NCBI RefSeq assembly: GCF_011039085.1
Contig: NZ_JAAKEI010000007.1
Location: forward strand, 44,050 to 108,049
Source: Desulfovibrio sp. ZJ369
GTDB taxonomy: Bacteria; Desulfobacterota; Desulfovibrionia; Desulfovibrionales; Desulfovibrionaceae
Length of the DNA stretch: 64,000 nucleotides
Direction of reading: 5' to 3'
How positions within the stretch are numbered: the stretch's first letter is position 1; each line of letters starts with the position of its first letter. Of this stretch, positions 48,801-57,951 are shown in pieces. A program made the position numbers and the translations under genes. The notes under the pieces were generated by a model that was not told where the DNA came from, did not search any database, and saw nothing but the letters and a program-made list of their open reading frames with translations.

Positions 48801-48890
48801 GGGATTCACTTTTGAGATGATTTTCTTAAAAAATTCATTGTAATTTTACATGATTGAGAAAAGAATTTCACCAGAAAAGTAAATCCTTCC
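48801..48890 (+). promoter_or_regulatory. 88-bp paired leader element, copy 2
   Basis: About 80% identical over its whole length to 24378-24466 upstream of cydA, including TTCATTGTAATTTTACATG without a mismatch. It ends 65 bp before the gene at 48955. Confidence 0.55.
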
Positions 48891-48954
48891 CGGAAGAGTC
48901 TACCTTGCTATTTGTTTTTGGCCGGGATATCCTCAGGATGGGGAGGCAGGCGAC

Positions 48955-49572
48955 ATGGAACTCACGGTGGCCGCTGTAATCGTCAGTGTTTTGCTGTTCA
49001 TCTATCTGGAGACCAGGCGCAGGAACACCCGGTATCTCCAGCGCATTGCCGAAGAAAAGAGCGACATTGCCGGGGCTTCCCGGATGACGGCCACGATGGC
49101 CGTCTTTTATCCCGACGCCCAGACCACAGTGATCATGGGCGCTTCCGAGGAATTCGGCGCGCTGTATTATCGCGTCTTGCGCCAGACCAAAGTGATTAAC
49201 CGCAGCAAGATCAACCTGTCCAACATCGCGCGGGTGGAGTTGCTGATCAACGGCCGGCCGCAGGATCTGTCCTGCTCGTCCGAGCAGCCGACCACCTCGC
49301 TCAAGGCCACGGAGATTGCCAACAAAGTCTTGAGCCGTTTTTCTCCGGATACGCTCAAATCCATCCAGCGGGTGGGTCTGCGGATTATTTTTCTGAGCGA
49401 GACCGGAAGTGAGAAATCCCTGGAAATCACCGTGCTGCGCCCGGGCGACGAGCGGCAGCGCTTCAAGCGCTTCCAATTGCTGAAAAACGCTGTCTGGTGG
49501 TGCGGATTCCTGAATATCGGCAGCAGGCAGGCGCGCCATGTGCGGGCCCGCCTGGAAGCGCCCGGGGCGTAG
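48955..49572 (+). CDS. Membrane-anchored protein of unknown function
   Basis: The 205-residue protein has one N-terminal membrane segment (MELTVAAVIVSVLLFIYLE) followed by a basic stretch (TRRRNTRYLQR), so the rest is probably cytoplasmic. The soluble part (INLSNIARVELLINGRPQDL, LKSIQRVGLRIIFLSETG) is mixed alpha/beta without a motif I recognise. GGGAGG lies near 48941, 9 nt before the ATG. The upstream 88-bp element is shared with cydA, which hints at common control. Single gene. Confidence 0.65.
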   Translation: MELTVAAVIVSVLLFIYLETRRRNTRYLQRIAEEKSDIAGASRMTATMAVFYPDAQTTVIMGASEEFGALYYRVLRQTKVINRSKINLSNIARVELLINGRPQDLSCSSEQPTTSLKATEIANKVLSRFSPDTLKSIQRVGLRIIFLSETGSEKSLEITVLRPGDERQRFKRFQLLKNAVWWCGFLNIGSRQARHVRARLEAPGA

Positions 49573-49669
49573 AGCCTGGGCGGAGAATTTTTTTGAAAAA
49601 AATATCCTTTTATTTTACTGAGTTACAGATGCAGAATGCGGTATGCTAAGATATTGAAATACAAAGCGA

Positions 49670-49702
49670 TTCGCCTTGGCAACATATCGCGTTCGCCTTG
49701 GC
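49670..49702. promoter_or_regulatory. Direct repeat TTCGCCTTGGC upstream of the RND operon
   Basis: Two exact copies of TTCGCCTTGGC at 49670-49680 and 49692-49702, 22 bp apart (two helical turns), 120 bp before the efflux operon. Possible operator for a regulator of efflux. Confidence 0.4.
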
Positions 49703-49750
49703 CCGTTTCTTGCTTTTTGCCATGAAGTATGTTTTGTAGAGTGTTGCTTG

Positions 49751-49783
49751 AGCCCGCCTCTACCAAGTCAGGGTGGGCTTTTC
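49751..49783 (+). terminator. Terminator-like hairpin in the RND operon leader
   Basis: AGCCCGCC and GGTGGGCT form an 8-bp stem with one G-U pair, followed by TTTT, 40 bp before the first efflux gene. As no gene ends here, it may act as an attenuator. Confidence 0.45.
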
Positions 49784-49821
49784 AATGGCGGATTTTCCGC
49801 CTGCGCCCAACGGAGTAGTTC

Positions 49822-50937
49822 ATGACCATGAGAATATCGATTTATTTTGCTCTTGTGCTGGGGCTGTGCCTGGCTCTCGCCGCCTGCGGCGATGACAAAA
49901 AAGCCCAGCCTGATATGCGGCCCCCGGTGGCTGTTTTTGACGTCAAGGTTGCCGACGCGCCCTGGCCGGCCGAATACCAGGCCCAGGCCTCTGGCTCGCG
50001 CGCCGTGGAAGTGCGCTCCCGCGTGGAGGCCATCATTGAGAAACGTCTCTATGAGGAAGGCGATTTCGTCAGGAAAGGCCAGCTGTTGTTTCAACTGGAG
50101 CGCGATCAGTACGAGGCCAAGGTCCAGCAGGCCCAGGCCCAGTTCAATAATGCCGAGCGCGAGTGGAAGCGCATCCGCCCGCTTTATGAAAAGAACGCGG
50201 TTTCCCAGAAGGATCGCGACGCCGCCCGGGCCGCCTATGAAACCACCAAGGCGGAATTGCGCACAGCCAAAATCAATCTGGACTATACCGAGGTGACGGC
50301 TCCGGTTTCCGGCTTCAGCAGCAAGGAAAACTTCACGCCCGGCAACCTGGTCGGCAACAATTCGCTGCTGACCTATGTGAACCAGACGGACCCCATGTAC
50401 ATCGACTTTTCCATTGCCGCGCCCGAGCGCATGACCCGGCAGCAACTGGCAGAGGCCGGTCGCCTGGAGTTCCCGGAGCACAACCGCTACAAGGCCAGGC
50501 TGCGTCTTCTGGACGGCACCATGTACAAGGGCGAGGGCCAGGTGACCTTCATCGACAGTCAGGTCCAGCCCACCACGGGCGTGATCCAGGCCCGCGCGGT
50601 CTTTGACAATGCCGACGGGCACATCATGCCCGGACAGTATGTGCGCTTGTACATGGAAGGCGACATCCTCAAAAACGCGGTGCTGATCCCGCAGAAGTGC
50701 GTGATCCTGACCCAGAAGGGCTCCATGGTCATGGCTCTGGACAAGGAAGACAAGGTCTATGCCGTCCCGGTCGATCTGAGCGTGGCCGTGGGTGACAAGT
50801 ACCTGGTGGTTTCCGGCCTCAAGGGCGGCGAGCGCATCGTCAGCGAGGGCATCGTCAAGGCCCGGCCCGGAACCGTGGTGCGCGTGCAGAAAGCCGGAGC
50901 ACAGCAGCAGCCGCAGGCTCCTGCCGCTCAAAAGTAG
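49822..50937 (+). CDS. RND efflux periplasmic adaptor (MFP) lipoprotein
   Basis: The 371-residue AcrA/MexA-type protein has a lipoprotein signal (LCLALAACGD) and the hairpin, lipoyl and beta-barrel order of adaptors: VRSRVEAIIEKRLYEEGDFV split around residue 75, a coiled-coil hairpin (about 90-155), LDYTEVTAPVSGF, and VTFIDSQVQPTTG. It bridges the inner-membrane pump and the outer-membrane channel. First gene of the operon, 8 bp before the pump gene. Drug specificity cannot be read from the sequence. Confidence 0.93.
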   Translation: MTMRISIYFALVLGLCLALAACGDDKKAQPDMRPPVAVFDVKVADAPWPAEYQAQASGSRAVEVRSRVEAIIEKRLYEEGDFVRKGQLLFQLERDQYEAKVQQAQAQFNNAEREWKRIRPLYEKNAVSQKDRDAARAAYETTKAELRTAKINLDYTEVTAPVSGFSSKENFTPGNLVGNNSLLTYVNQTDPMYIDFSIAAPERMTRQQLAEAGRLEFPEHNRYKARLRLLDGTMYKGEGQVTFIDSQVQPTTGVIQARAVFDNADGHIMPGQYVRLYMEGDILKNAVLIPQKCVILTQKGSMVMALDKEDKVYAVPVDLSVAVGDKYLVVSGLKGGERIVSEGIVKARPGTVVRVQKAGAQQQPQAPAAQK

Positions 50938-50945
50938 GTTGCTCT

Positions 50946-53900
50946 ATGGCCGCTTCTTCCAAACCGAATTTCTTTTTGCGCCGTCCGATTCTCTCGGCCG
51001 TCATTTCCATCGTGATCACTCTGGTGGGCGCTCTGGCCATGAAGGCCCTGCCCATTGCCCAATACCCGGATCTGGTGCCGCCCACGGTCAACGTGAGCGT
51101 CACATATCCCGGCGCGTCCGCCGAAACCATCGCCTCCACCGTGCTGGCCCCCCTGGAAGTGAACATCAACGGCGTGGAAAACATGCTGTACATGACCTCC
51201 ACGGCCGCTTCCGGATCGGGCTCCGGCTCCATCAACGTGTACTTTGCCCTGGGCTCGGACCCGGACATGGCCCTGGTCAACGTCAACAACAAGGTCAACC
51301 TGACCCAGACACAGCTGCCAGAGGAGGTGCGCCGCCAGGGCGTGAGCGTGGTCAAACGCTCTCCGGCCATGCTTCAGCTCTTTGCGTATTATTCGCCCGA
51401 CGGCCGCTACGACGAGGTCTATATCCACAACTGGATGCAGATCAACGTTGTGGACGAGCTCAAGCGCGTGCCCGGCGTGGGCGACGTTTCTGTTTTCGGC
51501 AGCATGAGCTATTCCATGCGCATCTGGCTCCAGCCGGACAAGCTGGCCAAGTATGGCTTGACGGTCAATGATGTGACCAGGGCCATTCAGGAGCAGAACT
51601 CCCAGTTCGCGCCCGGCCGTCTGGGCGATATGCCCTCGCCCTCCTCCACCCAGCTCACCTGGCAGATCGACACCCAGGGCCGGCTGGTCACGCCCGATGA
51701 GTTCGGGGAGATTGTGGTGCGCACCGGGCCGGACAGCGCCATGCTGCGCCTCAAGGACGTGGCCCGGGTGGAGCTGGGCGGCCAGGATTACAGCGTCAGC
51801 TCCCGGGCCAACGGCATGGTTGCCCGCATGGGCGCGGTTTACCTGCTGCCCGGCGCCAATGCCATTGCCACCGGCGACCTGGTCGCGGCCAAGCTGAAAG
51901 ATATCGCCGCAAACCTGCCCGACGGCATGGAATACCGTATCGTGGTGGATACCAATGACTTTGTCATTGAATCCATCAGGGAAGTGGTTTCGACGCTGAT
52001 AGAAGCCATGATCCTGGTGTTCATCGTGGTCTATGTCTTTCTCCAGAACTGGCGGACCACGCTGATCCCCTGTATCGCGGTGCCCGTATCGATCATCGGC
52101 ACCTTTGCGGGCCTGTACGCGTTCGGCTATACGCTGAACACCCTGACCCTTTTCGCCATGGTGCTGGCCATCGGCATTGTGGTGGATGACGCCATTGTGG
52201 TGCTTGAAAACGTCGAGCGCATCATGAGCACCGAGCATCTGCCGCCCAGGGAAGCCACGGCCAAGGCCATGAACGAGGTTACGGCCCCGGTCATTGCCAT
52301 TGTGCTGGTGCTCTGCGCGGTGTTCATTCCCGTCTCCTTCATGGGCGGGCTGGCCGGGCAGATGTACAAGCAGTTCGCCATCACCATTTCGGTGTCCGTG
52401 GTGCTCTCAGGCATTGTGGCTCTGACGCTCACGCCGGCTTTGTGCGCGCTGCTGCTCAAGCCTCATGCTCATGACTACAAGCCCGCCAGGTTCTTCATCT
52501 GGTTCAACTACGCCTTTGGCCGCGTCACCCACCGCTATGTGCGCACGGTTCGCTACATCAAGGATTCCAGCCTGCGGGCCCTGACGCTCTTTGCGCTTAT
52601 GCTCGCGGCCATGCTCTGGCTGCTCAAGGTGGTGCCCGGCGGCCTGGTGCCCAATGAGGACCAGGGCTACATCCTGGGCATGGCCATTCTGGACGACGGC
52701 GCTTCCCAGCACCGTACCCTGGCCGTCACCGAAACTCTGAGCAATTTTCTGCGCAAGCAGCCCTCGGTGGATATGGTGGCCACCATCAACGGCATTGACA
52801 TCACCTCTATGGCGGTAAAGAGCAATTACGGCACCTTTTTCGCCACGCTCAAGCCCTGGAGCGAGCGCAAGGGGCCCGGCATGTCGGCCGACGATCTGAC
52901 CCAAAAGGTCATGGCCGTGACCATGATGCAGCCCGAAGCCGTGGTTCTGGGCTTTTCGCCGCCGCCCATCAGCGGCATGAGCACCACCGGCGGCTTTGAA
53001 GGCTATATTCAGATGCGCGGCCAGGGCACCATTTACGATCTGGAAAACAATGCCAACAAAATGGTGGCCGAAGCCCTGTCCAAAAACGCCGACGGCAAGC
53101 CCAAGTATCCGGCCATCGGCAGTGTGCGCAGCCTCTTTTCCACGGGTTCGCCGCAGTTGTACGCCAATCTGGATCGCGAACGCTGCAAGGACATGGGCAT
53201 CAGCATTACCGACGTCTATACGGCCATGAGCGGCACGTTCGGCGGTACTTATGTGAACGACTTCAACTATATGGGCCGGACTTTCCAGGTGCGTATGCAG
53301 TCCGAAGCCGAATTTCGCGTCCTGCCCGAAGACCTGAGCGACGTGTATGTGCGCAACAATAAGGGCGAGATGATCCCGCTCACCGCGATCATGACCCTGG
53401 AACGGCGCACCGCGCCGCAGGTCATGGAACGCTACAACGTGTTCCCGGCCGCGCATATCCTGGGCAATCCCGCGCCGGGCTATTCATCGGGCCAGGCTCT
53501 GAGCGAAATGGAGCAGGCCGCCGCGGCCTCGCTGCCCGCCGACTACAGCCTGGGCTGGGTGGGCTCGGCCCTGCAGGAAAAGCTGGCCAGCGCGGACACC
53601 GGCCTGATCTTCGGGCTGGCTCTGGTGATGGTCTTCCTGATCCTGGCCGCCCAGTACGAGTCCTGGTCTTTGCCCCTGGCTGTGCTCACGGCCGTGCCCT
53701 TTGGCGTGTTCGGCGCGCTGCTGGCGACCTGGCTCAGGGATTTGTCCAATGACGTCTACTTCCAGGTGGCCTTGATCACATTGGTGGGCCTGGCCGCCAA
53801 AAACGCCATTCTGATTGTGGAATTCGCGGTGGAGGCCTGGCGCGGCGGCCGCAGCCTCGACGTGGCGGCCATGCATGCGTCGCGCCTGCGCTTCAGGCCG

Positions 53901-54149
53901 ATCATCATGACTTCCCTGGCCTTTATCCTGGGCTGCGTGCCCCTGGCCATCAGCTCCGGCGCGGGCGCCAACAGCCGACACGCCATCGGCGTCGCGGTCA
54001 TCGGCGGCATGTTGGCCGCCACGGCCATCGCCACGCTCTTTGTGCCGTATTTCTTCAAGAGTATTATGCAGCTTTCCCTGAAACTGCAGGGCAAGAAAGA
54101 TCCCAATGAAGGCAAGGGCCGCATTGAGGATGAACAGGAGGATTTATGA
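50946..54149 (+). CDS. RND family multidrug efflux pump, inner-membrane subunit
   Basis: The 1067-residue HAE1-type pump has 12 predicted membrane segments and two large periplasmic loops. FFLRRPILSAVISIVI at the N-terminus, the Asp-Asp pair in GIVVDDAIVVLENVER (about residue 413) that relays protons, GAGANSRHAIG and the late LVGLAAKNAILIVEFA are RND signatures. It exchanges protons for drugs or bile-type amphiphiles. Length is slightly above AcrB (1049). Overlaps the channel gene as ATGA. Confidence 0.95.
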   Translation: MAASSKPNFFLRRPILSAVISIVITLVGALAMKALPIAQYPDLVPPTVNVSVTYPGASAETIASTVLAPLEVNINGVENMLYMTSTAASGSGSGSINVYFALGSDPDMALVNVNNKVNLTQTQLPEEVRRQGVSVVKRSPAMLQLFAYYSPDGRYDEVYIHNWMQINVVDELKRVPGVGDVSVFGSMSYSMRIWLQPDKLAKYGLTVNDVTRAIQEQNSQFAPGRLGDMPSPSSTQLTWQIDTQGRLVTPDEFGEIVVRTGPDSAMLRLKDVARVELGGQDYSVSSRANGMVARMGAVYLLPGANAIATGDLVAAKLKDIAANLPDGMEYRIVVDTNDFVIESIREVVSTLIEAMILVFIVVYVFLQNWRTTLIPCIAVPVSIIGTFAGLYAFGYTLNTLTLFAMVLAIGIVVDDAIVVLENVERIMSTEHLPPREATAKAMNEVTAPVIAIVLVLCAVFIPVSFMGGLAGQMYKQFAITISVSVVLSGIVALTLTPALCALLLKPHAHDYKPARFFIWFNYAFGRVTHRYVRTVRYIKDSSLRALTLFALMLAAMLWLLKVVPGGLVPNEDQGYILGMAILDDGASQHRTLAVTETLSNFLRKQPSVDMVATINGIDITSMAVKSNYGTFFATLKPWSERKGPGMSADDLTQKVMAVTMMQPEAVVLGFSPPPISGMSTTGGFEGYIQMRGQGTIYDLENNANKMVAEALSKNADGKPKYPAIGSVRSLFSTGSPQLYANLDRERCKDMGISITDVYTAMSGTFGGTYVNDFNYMGRTFQVRMQSEAEFRVLPEDLSDVYVRNNKGEMIPLTAIMTLERRTAPQVMERYNVFPAAHILGNPAPGYSSGQALSEMEQAAAASLPADYSLGWVGSALQEKLASADTGLIFGLALVMVFLILAAQYESWSLPLAVLTAVPFGVFGALLATWLRDLSNDVYFQVALITLVGLAAKNAILIVEFAVEAWRGGRSLDVAAMHASRLRFRPIIMTSLAFILGCVPLAISSGAGANSRHAIGVAVIGGMLAATAIATLFVPYFFKSIMQLSLKLQGKKDPNEGKGRIEDEQEDL

Positions 54150-55732
54150 GCGCCACCCCCCAAGGCGGGCCGGTCCGGGTTCAGGCCCGGCGCCAGGTCC
54201 GGCTCACGGTTCCGCTTTTGGCGCTGTGTCTCGCGTTGCTGCTCTCGGCCTGCTCTTTTGCGCCGCGCTACGAGCGGCCGGAACAGGATATCCCGGATCA
54301 ATGGCGCAAGGTGGATTTGGGATCGGCTCCGCTGCATACCGACTGGTGGACGCGCTTCAACGATCCCGTGCTGACGGCCATGGTGGAAGAAGCGCTGCGC
54401 AACAATCAGGATCTGGCCGAATCCCTGGCCAGGATCGATTCGGCCGCGGCTCAGGTGGGCATTGCCACCTCGCAGTTGCTGCCCTCTGTCAGCGGCGACG
54501 CCGGAGCAGCGGCGCAGGGCGCTTCTGAAAAAACAGCCAACACCGTCCCTTTCAACCGCAGCGGGCTTTCGCGGTCCACCACCAATTACCAGGGTTCGCT
54601 CAACGCCTCCTGGGAACTGGATCTCTGGGGCAAGTACCGGAACAACTATACGGCCCTTTCCGATGTGCTGATGAATACAGTGGTAGGGCACGAGGCCTTG
54701 CGTCTTTCCGTGGCCGGTCAGGTGGCGCAGAGTTATTTTGCCCTGCTCGCTCTTGACATGCAGTTGGATACGGCGCGGCGCACCTTGAAAAGCCGGGAGG
54801 ATGCCTTCGGCATCTACACCAGCCGCTACAAGCAGGGCGACATCACCGAGCTGGACTGGCAGCGCGCCCGGGCCGAGGTGGAAACCGCGCGCGCCCAGGT
54901 GCACACCAGCACCGTATCCGTGGATCAGGCCGAAGCCTCCCTGGCCGTGCTGCTGGGGCGCTCGCCGCGCGAGATCATCAACCGGGGCATGACGCGCGGC
55001 CGGGCCGTGGGCATGCTGCCCGCGCCGCCGGTACTGCCCGAAGGCCTGCCTTCGGAATTGCTGGAGCGGCGTCCGGACGTGCGCGCGGCCGAATACATGA
55101 TTATGGCCTATAATGCCAATATCGGCGTGGCCCGCGCCCAGTTTTTCCCGTCCATTTCCCTGACAGGCATGCTCGGCACGGTCAGCGCCGCGGTGGGCAA
55201 TCTCTTCAGCGGGCCGGCCGGGGTCTGGAGCTATGGAGCGTCAGGCACGCTGCCCATCCTGGATTTCGGGCGCAACTGGTATAATCTCAAGGATGCGGAG
55301 GCTCAGAAAAGGGCCGCCATTGCGGTGTATCGCAAGACCGTGCAGTCCGCCTTTCAGGATATCCGCGTTTCGCTCACCGCCCAGCGCGAGGCCGACGCCA
55401 TTGTGCGCAGTATGCAAATCCAGGTGGAAAGCCTGCGCCGCGCGGTGGACATCGCCCGTTTGCAGTATGATAACGGCTATACTGACTATCTGACGGTCCT
55501 GGACGCGGAGCGCCAGCTTTTTTCGGCCGAGCTGCAACTGGCCACGGCCCTGCGCGACCGGCTGGACGCCGTGGTCAGCGTGTGCATGGCTTTGGGCGGC
55601 GGCTGGCAGGATCCGGGCGCGCGTCCGAGCTTCCCGGTGGTGAACACCGAGCGGCTTTTGCAGCAGGAGACCAGCGCCCGCGAGGCCACGCCTGCCACCA
55701 GGGCTCCTGTTTCGGGGGCCGCCCGGCAGTAA
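54146..55732 (+). CDS. Outer-membrane efflux channel lipoprotein (OprM/NodT family)
   Basis: The 528-residue TolC-like protein has a lipoprotein signal (ALLLSACSFAPRYERP) after a basic N-terminal extension of about 20 residues, then DWWTRFNDPVLTAMVEEALRN and two repeats of long helices with beta segments. LLERRPDVRAAEY and DYLTVLDAERQLFSAE are conserved in the family. It completes the tripartite pump. ATG 54146 overlaps the pump stop codon. The last 40 residues are Ala/Thr-rich. A terminator-like hairpin follows. Confidence 0.94.
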   Translation: MSATPQGGPVRVQARRQVRLTVPLLALCLALLLSACSFAPRYERPEQDIPDQWRKVDLGSAPLHTDWWTRFNDPVLTAMVEEALRNNQDLAESLARIDSAAAQVGIATSQLLPSVSGDAGAAAQGASEKTANTVPFNRSGLSRSTTNYQGSLNASWELDLWGKYRNNYTALSDVLMNTVVGHEALRLSVAGQVAQSYFALLALDMQLDTARRTLKSREDAFGIYTSRYKQGDITELDWQRARAEVETARAQVHTSTVSVDQAEASLAVLLGRSPREIINRGMTRGRAVGMLPAPPVLPEGLPSELLERRPDVRAAEYMIMAYNANIGVARAQFFPSISLTGMLGTVSAAVGNLFSGPAGVWSYGASGTLPILDFGRNWYNLKDAEAQKRAAIAVYRKTVQSAFQDIRVSLTAQREADAIVRSMQIQVESLRRAVDIARLQYDNGYTDYLTVLDAERQLFSAELQLATALRDRLDAVVSVCMALGGGWQDPGARPSFPVVNTERLLQQETSAREATPATRAPVSGAARQ

Positions 55733-55804
55733 ACGTCAACGCAAGGCGCTTTGGCCTGCCGCGGCTTTTTCCCGGCCAATCCGGCGGAATCGAAACGTGA
55801 ATCA

Positions 55805-55862
55805 AGCGACCGGCTTTTCCCCTGAAACATGGGCAAAGGCCGGTCGCTGCGCATTTGTTTTT
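55805..55862 (+). terminator. Terminator of the RND operon
   Basis: AGCGACCGGC / GCCGGTCGCT form a 10-bp stem with a 24-nt loop, followed a few bases later by TTTGTTTTT. Confidence 0.65.
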
Positions 55863-55987
55863 CCCGGCTTCCTCTAAAAAATTCGTTTTGAATTTCAGAT
55901 GGTTGTAATATCATTTTCATTGAAGGCGTGAATGTCTCCCATGTCCGGGGACTTTACAGATACATACGGAGTGGCGTAAAAAAGAAT

Positions 55988-56653
55988 ATGGACAGACAAC
56001 TGCCCGTTACCCTGTTTATGGGTTTTATGGCCCTGACTCTGAGTCTCTTTTTCACTGCTCCTGTTTCGGCGGCCGGGCAGTCTTTTCAGGCGGCTGCCGA
56101 CAACGGCCGGGAGGCCACGCGGTTCAAAACGTCTGTCAAGGCTGCCGGGGCAACGCCGCAGCGTTCCTCCGGGAAGGCGACCCGGAAAAAACAAGGCTTG
56201 CATGGGCGTTCCTGGGCTTTCGGCCACTCCAGCGATCGCAATGCCGCCATCTGGCGGGATGGCGTGGCCTCGCAGGATCTGCACGACCGCGCGGTTTCAG
56301 GCGCGCTGGAAAAAAAGGCCGTGAACACGGCCAGGGGCATCAGCAGCGCCTTGAGCGGCTCGGCGGCTCAGGCCAGGAAAAAAAAGAAGCCGCTGGGCAT
56401 CAGCATGGAAAGCGAAGTTTCCACCTGGCGCGAGCCCTTGCCGGCGGACGGCGTGCGCGCGGATGAAGCGCGGCCTCTGGAAAGCCGTCATGTGGTGCGC
56501 GCCTATGCGGACGTTACGGCCGGGGAGGACCTCAGCATCAGCGTGGGGCCGGAACTGATCCTCAGAGATGAACAGACGCGCGAGCGCAACTCCAACGCCA
56601 GCCAACCCGAATCCGTGCTGGGTATGGGTATGCAGTTCAAGATGGATTTTTAG
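55988..56653 (+). CDS. Exported protein of unknown function
   Basis: The 221-residue protein has a Sec signal peptide (LFMGFMALTLSLFF then APVSAAG). The mature part is basic, rich in Ser/Ala/Lys, with two KKKK-type clusters, and ends ESVLGMGMQFKMDF; a terminal Phe after alternating hydrophobics is typical of the last strand of outer-membrane proteins. ATG 55988 gives the signal peptide; a GTG at 55928 in the same frame is less likely. The stop TAG belongs to repeat R16. No family recognised. Confidence 0.55.
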   Translation: MDRQLPVTLFMGFMALTLSLFFTAPVSAAGQSFQAAADNGREATRFKTSVKAAGATPQRSSGKATRKKQGLHGRSWAFGHSSDRNAAIWRDGVASQDLHDRAVSGALEKKAVNTARGISSALSGSAAQARKKKKPLGISMESEVSTWREPLPADGVRADEARPLESRHVVRAYADVTAGEDLSISVGPELILRDEQTRERNSNASQPESVLGMGMQFKMDF

Positions 56654-56686
56654 AGCGCTCAGCTGCTTTCATCAGCAAAACGCTCT
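56651..56686. repeat. TAGAGC element R16 (solo D-end variant)
   Basis: TAGAGCGCTCAGCTGC... / ATCAGCAAAACGCTCT, an imperfect palindrome between convergent genes. It supplies the stop codon of the upstream gene. Confidence 0.65.
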
Positions 56687-56749
56687 CGTCACCAGGTCAC
56701 ACATAACGCTTCATTTTTTCGTGTGAAAATCGCTTCGCCGGAAAAGTGG

Positions 56750-57178
56750 TTATGCTTCCGTGTTCTGGGCCAGGATCAACTCCACCTCATCCACGCTCAA
56801 ACCCGCGTTGCGCGCGATCTGCCGGGTGCTCAGCCCCTTGCGGCGGCCGTTGAGAATGATCTCGCGCAAAAATTGCGGCGAGCGGCGGATGCCCTCGGCC
56901 TGTTCCAGCAGGCGGCGCAGCTCCTGGGCCCGCTCTTCCAGCTTTTCGTCCAGATTGCGCAATTCGGCCTGGCGCTGGGCAAAGGTGGCCACTATTTCCC
57001 GCTCCAGGCGGGCGTTCATTTCAATACGCGCCAGCAGGCTTTCCTGATTGCCCTGCAAGGCGTTGAGCAAAGCCTCCGAGCGGCGCAGGCGCAGGTAAAA
57101 AAAGAGCACGCCGCCCAATATGGCCAGCTCCAGCAGGGAAAAAAGAATAATCAGCGCCAACGTCAGGGTTGCGTTCAT
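56750..57178 (-). CDS. DUF2802-like membrane-anchored coiled-coil protein of the flagellar cluster
   Basis: The 142-residue protein has an N-terminal membrane helix (LALIILFSLLELAILGGVLFF split by eye at residues 5-27), a coiled coil (about 45-100, RQAELRNLDEKLEERAQELR), and a C-terminal helix-turn-helix-like segment (RKGLSTRQIARNAGLSVDEVELI quoted in part: KGLSTRQIARNAGLS). This order resembles DUF2802/SwrB-like proteins often placed near flagellar genes. Its start overlaps the upstream gene as ATGA. Role inferred from position only. Confidence 0.65.
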   Translation of the reverse strand: MNATLTLALIILFSLLELAILGGVLFFYLRLRRSEALLNALQGNQESLLARIEMNARLEREIVATFAQRQAELRNLDEKLEERAQELRRLLEQAEGIRRSPQFLREIILNGRRKGLSTRQIARNAGLSVDEVELILAQNTEA

Positions 57179-57504
57179 ACTTTGAGATTCAAAAGGTTGC
57201 CTACCAGCGGCGACGCGGATGGCCGGATCTCCCCGTCTTCCGGCGAAGCTTCGGGCAAAGGCCGCCGCGTGCGGCGGCGGCTGCCGAAAGAGGCCCCGCC
57301 GCCGTTGCGCCCGTCCGGGAGCACGGCGCTGCCTTCGGTTTTTTCGGTTTTCTCGATCTGTTGCTGTTCCTGCCGGGCCATTTCCGCGGCCAGCACCCGC
57401 GACATGGCCATGGAGGCCTGAGGGGCCACCGCGGCCGCGTTGGCAAAGGGCGCGGCCAGATTGGTCTGGGCATAGAGCACGGCCATGGTGGCGTCAACGC
57501 TCAT
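57175..57504 (-). CDS. Small hypothetical protein in the flagellar cluster
   Basis: The 109-residue protein begins MSVDATMAVLYAQTNLAAPF and continues with a helical AMSRVLAAEMARQEQQQIEK, then a low-complexity Gly/Arg/Pro region. No motif recognised. It overlaps the membrane-anchored gene downstream by 4 bp, so the pair is translationally coupled. Separated from fliL by repeat R17. Confidence 0.6.
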   Translation of the reverse strand: MSVDATMAVLYAQTNLAAPFANAAAVAPQASMAMSRVLAAEMARQEQQQIEKTEKTEGSAVLPDGRNGGGASFGSRRRTRRPLPEASPEDGEIRPSASPLVGNLLNLKV

Positions 57505-57951
57505 GGCTCTCCCCGGACGTCCTCCTGGACGTCCTTAGAGCATTTTTTGATTGAAAATATCCATTTTCAATCACTTCGCTGCCATCATTTCGCGTCCAGG
57601 CTTCAGCCGTTGCGACGAAGGAAGCTACGGATGAAGACAGCAACTGGTTACTGCGGCGCCAGCCAACGCAACCGCTGTCGCTATCCGTAAGCAAGCAAAG
57701 CTTGCTAACGGCTACCGCAACGCGGTCTGGACGCTCATTCGGCGCGGACGCCAGCTAACGCTGTCGCCAGAGCGTTTAGCTAATTTCATTAGCAAAACGC
57801 TCTAGATTGGCGGCAAACTTCCCTGGATCCCGTGCCGTTTACGGCAATGCGCCGCGCCGCGACCTTGCCCCCATCATGGGAGGGCGCGGCAAGCCCGGCC
57901 GGGAAAGCGCGGCCGAAAGCGCGTCACTCTCCCTCTCAGGCAAAACTCCCC
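57505..57951. other. Intergenic region with repeat R17
   Basis: R17 takes up 57536-57804. The remaining 147 bp before the fliL stop show nothing recognisable. Confidence 0.6.
57536..57804 (+). repeat. TAGAGC element R17 (C-end + body 2 + D-end) with 119-bp insertion
   Basis: Ends and body match R8, but 119 bp (57600-57718) are inserted in the central hairpin between CGCGTCCAG and AACGCGGTCTGGACGC. The insert contains its own repeats (CGTAAGCAAGC/GCTTGCTAACG hairpin). TA-bounded on both sides. Confidence 0.85.

Larger units (their letters stand above)
48442..48954. other. Intergenic region after ackA
   Basis: Contains the ackA terminator, repeat R15 and the second copy of the 88-bp paired element. 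A 36-codon minus-strand frame (48496-48606, MEEHDLNPEWLKQ) follows a poor start context and is not called as a gene. Confidence 0.6.

Noticed and set aside
56301..56640. Outer-membrane beta-barrel identity for the protein ending GMGMQFKMDF
   Set aside because: One strand-like end is not enough; most of the protein is basic and low in complexity, so it is left as an exported protein of unknown function.
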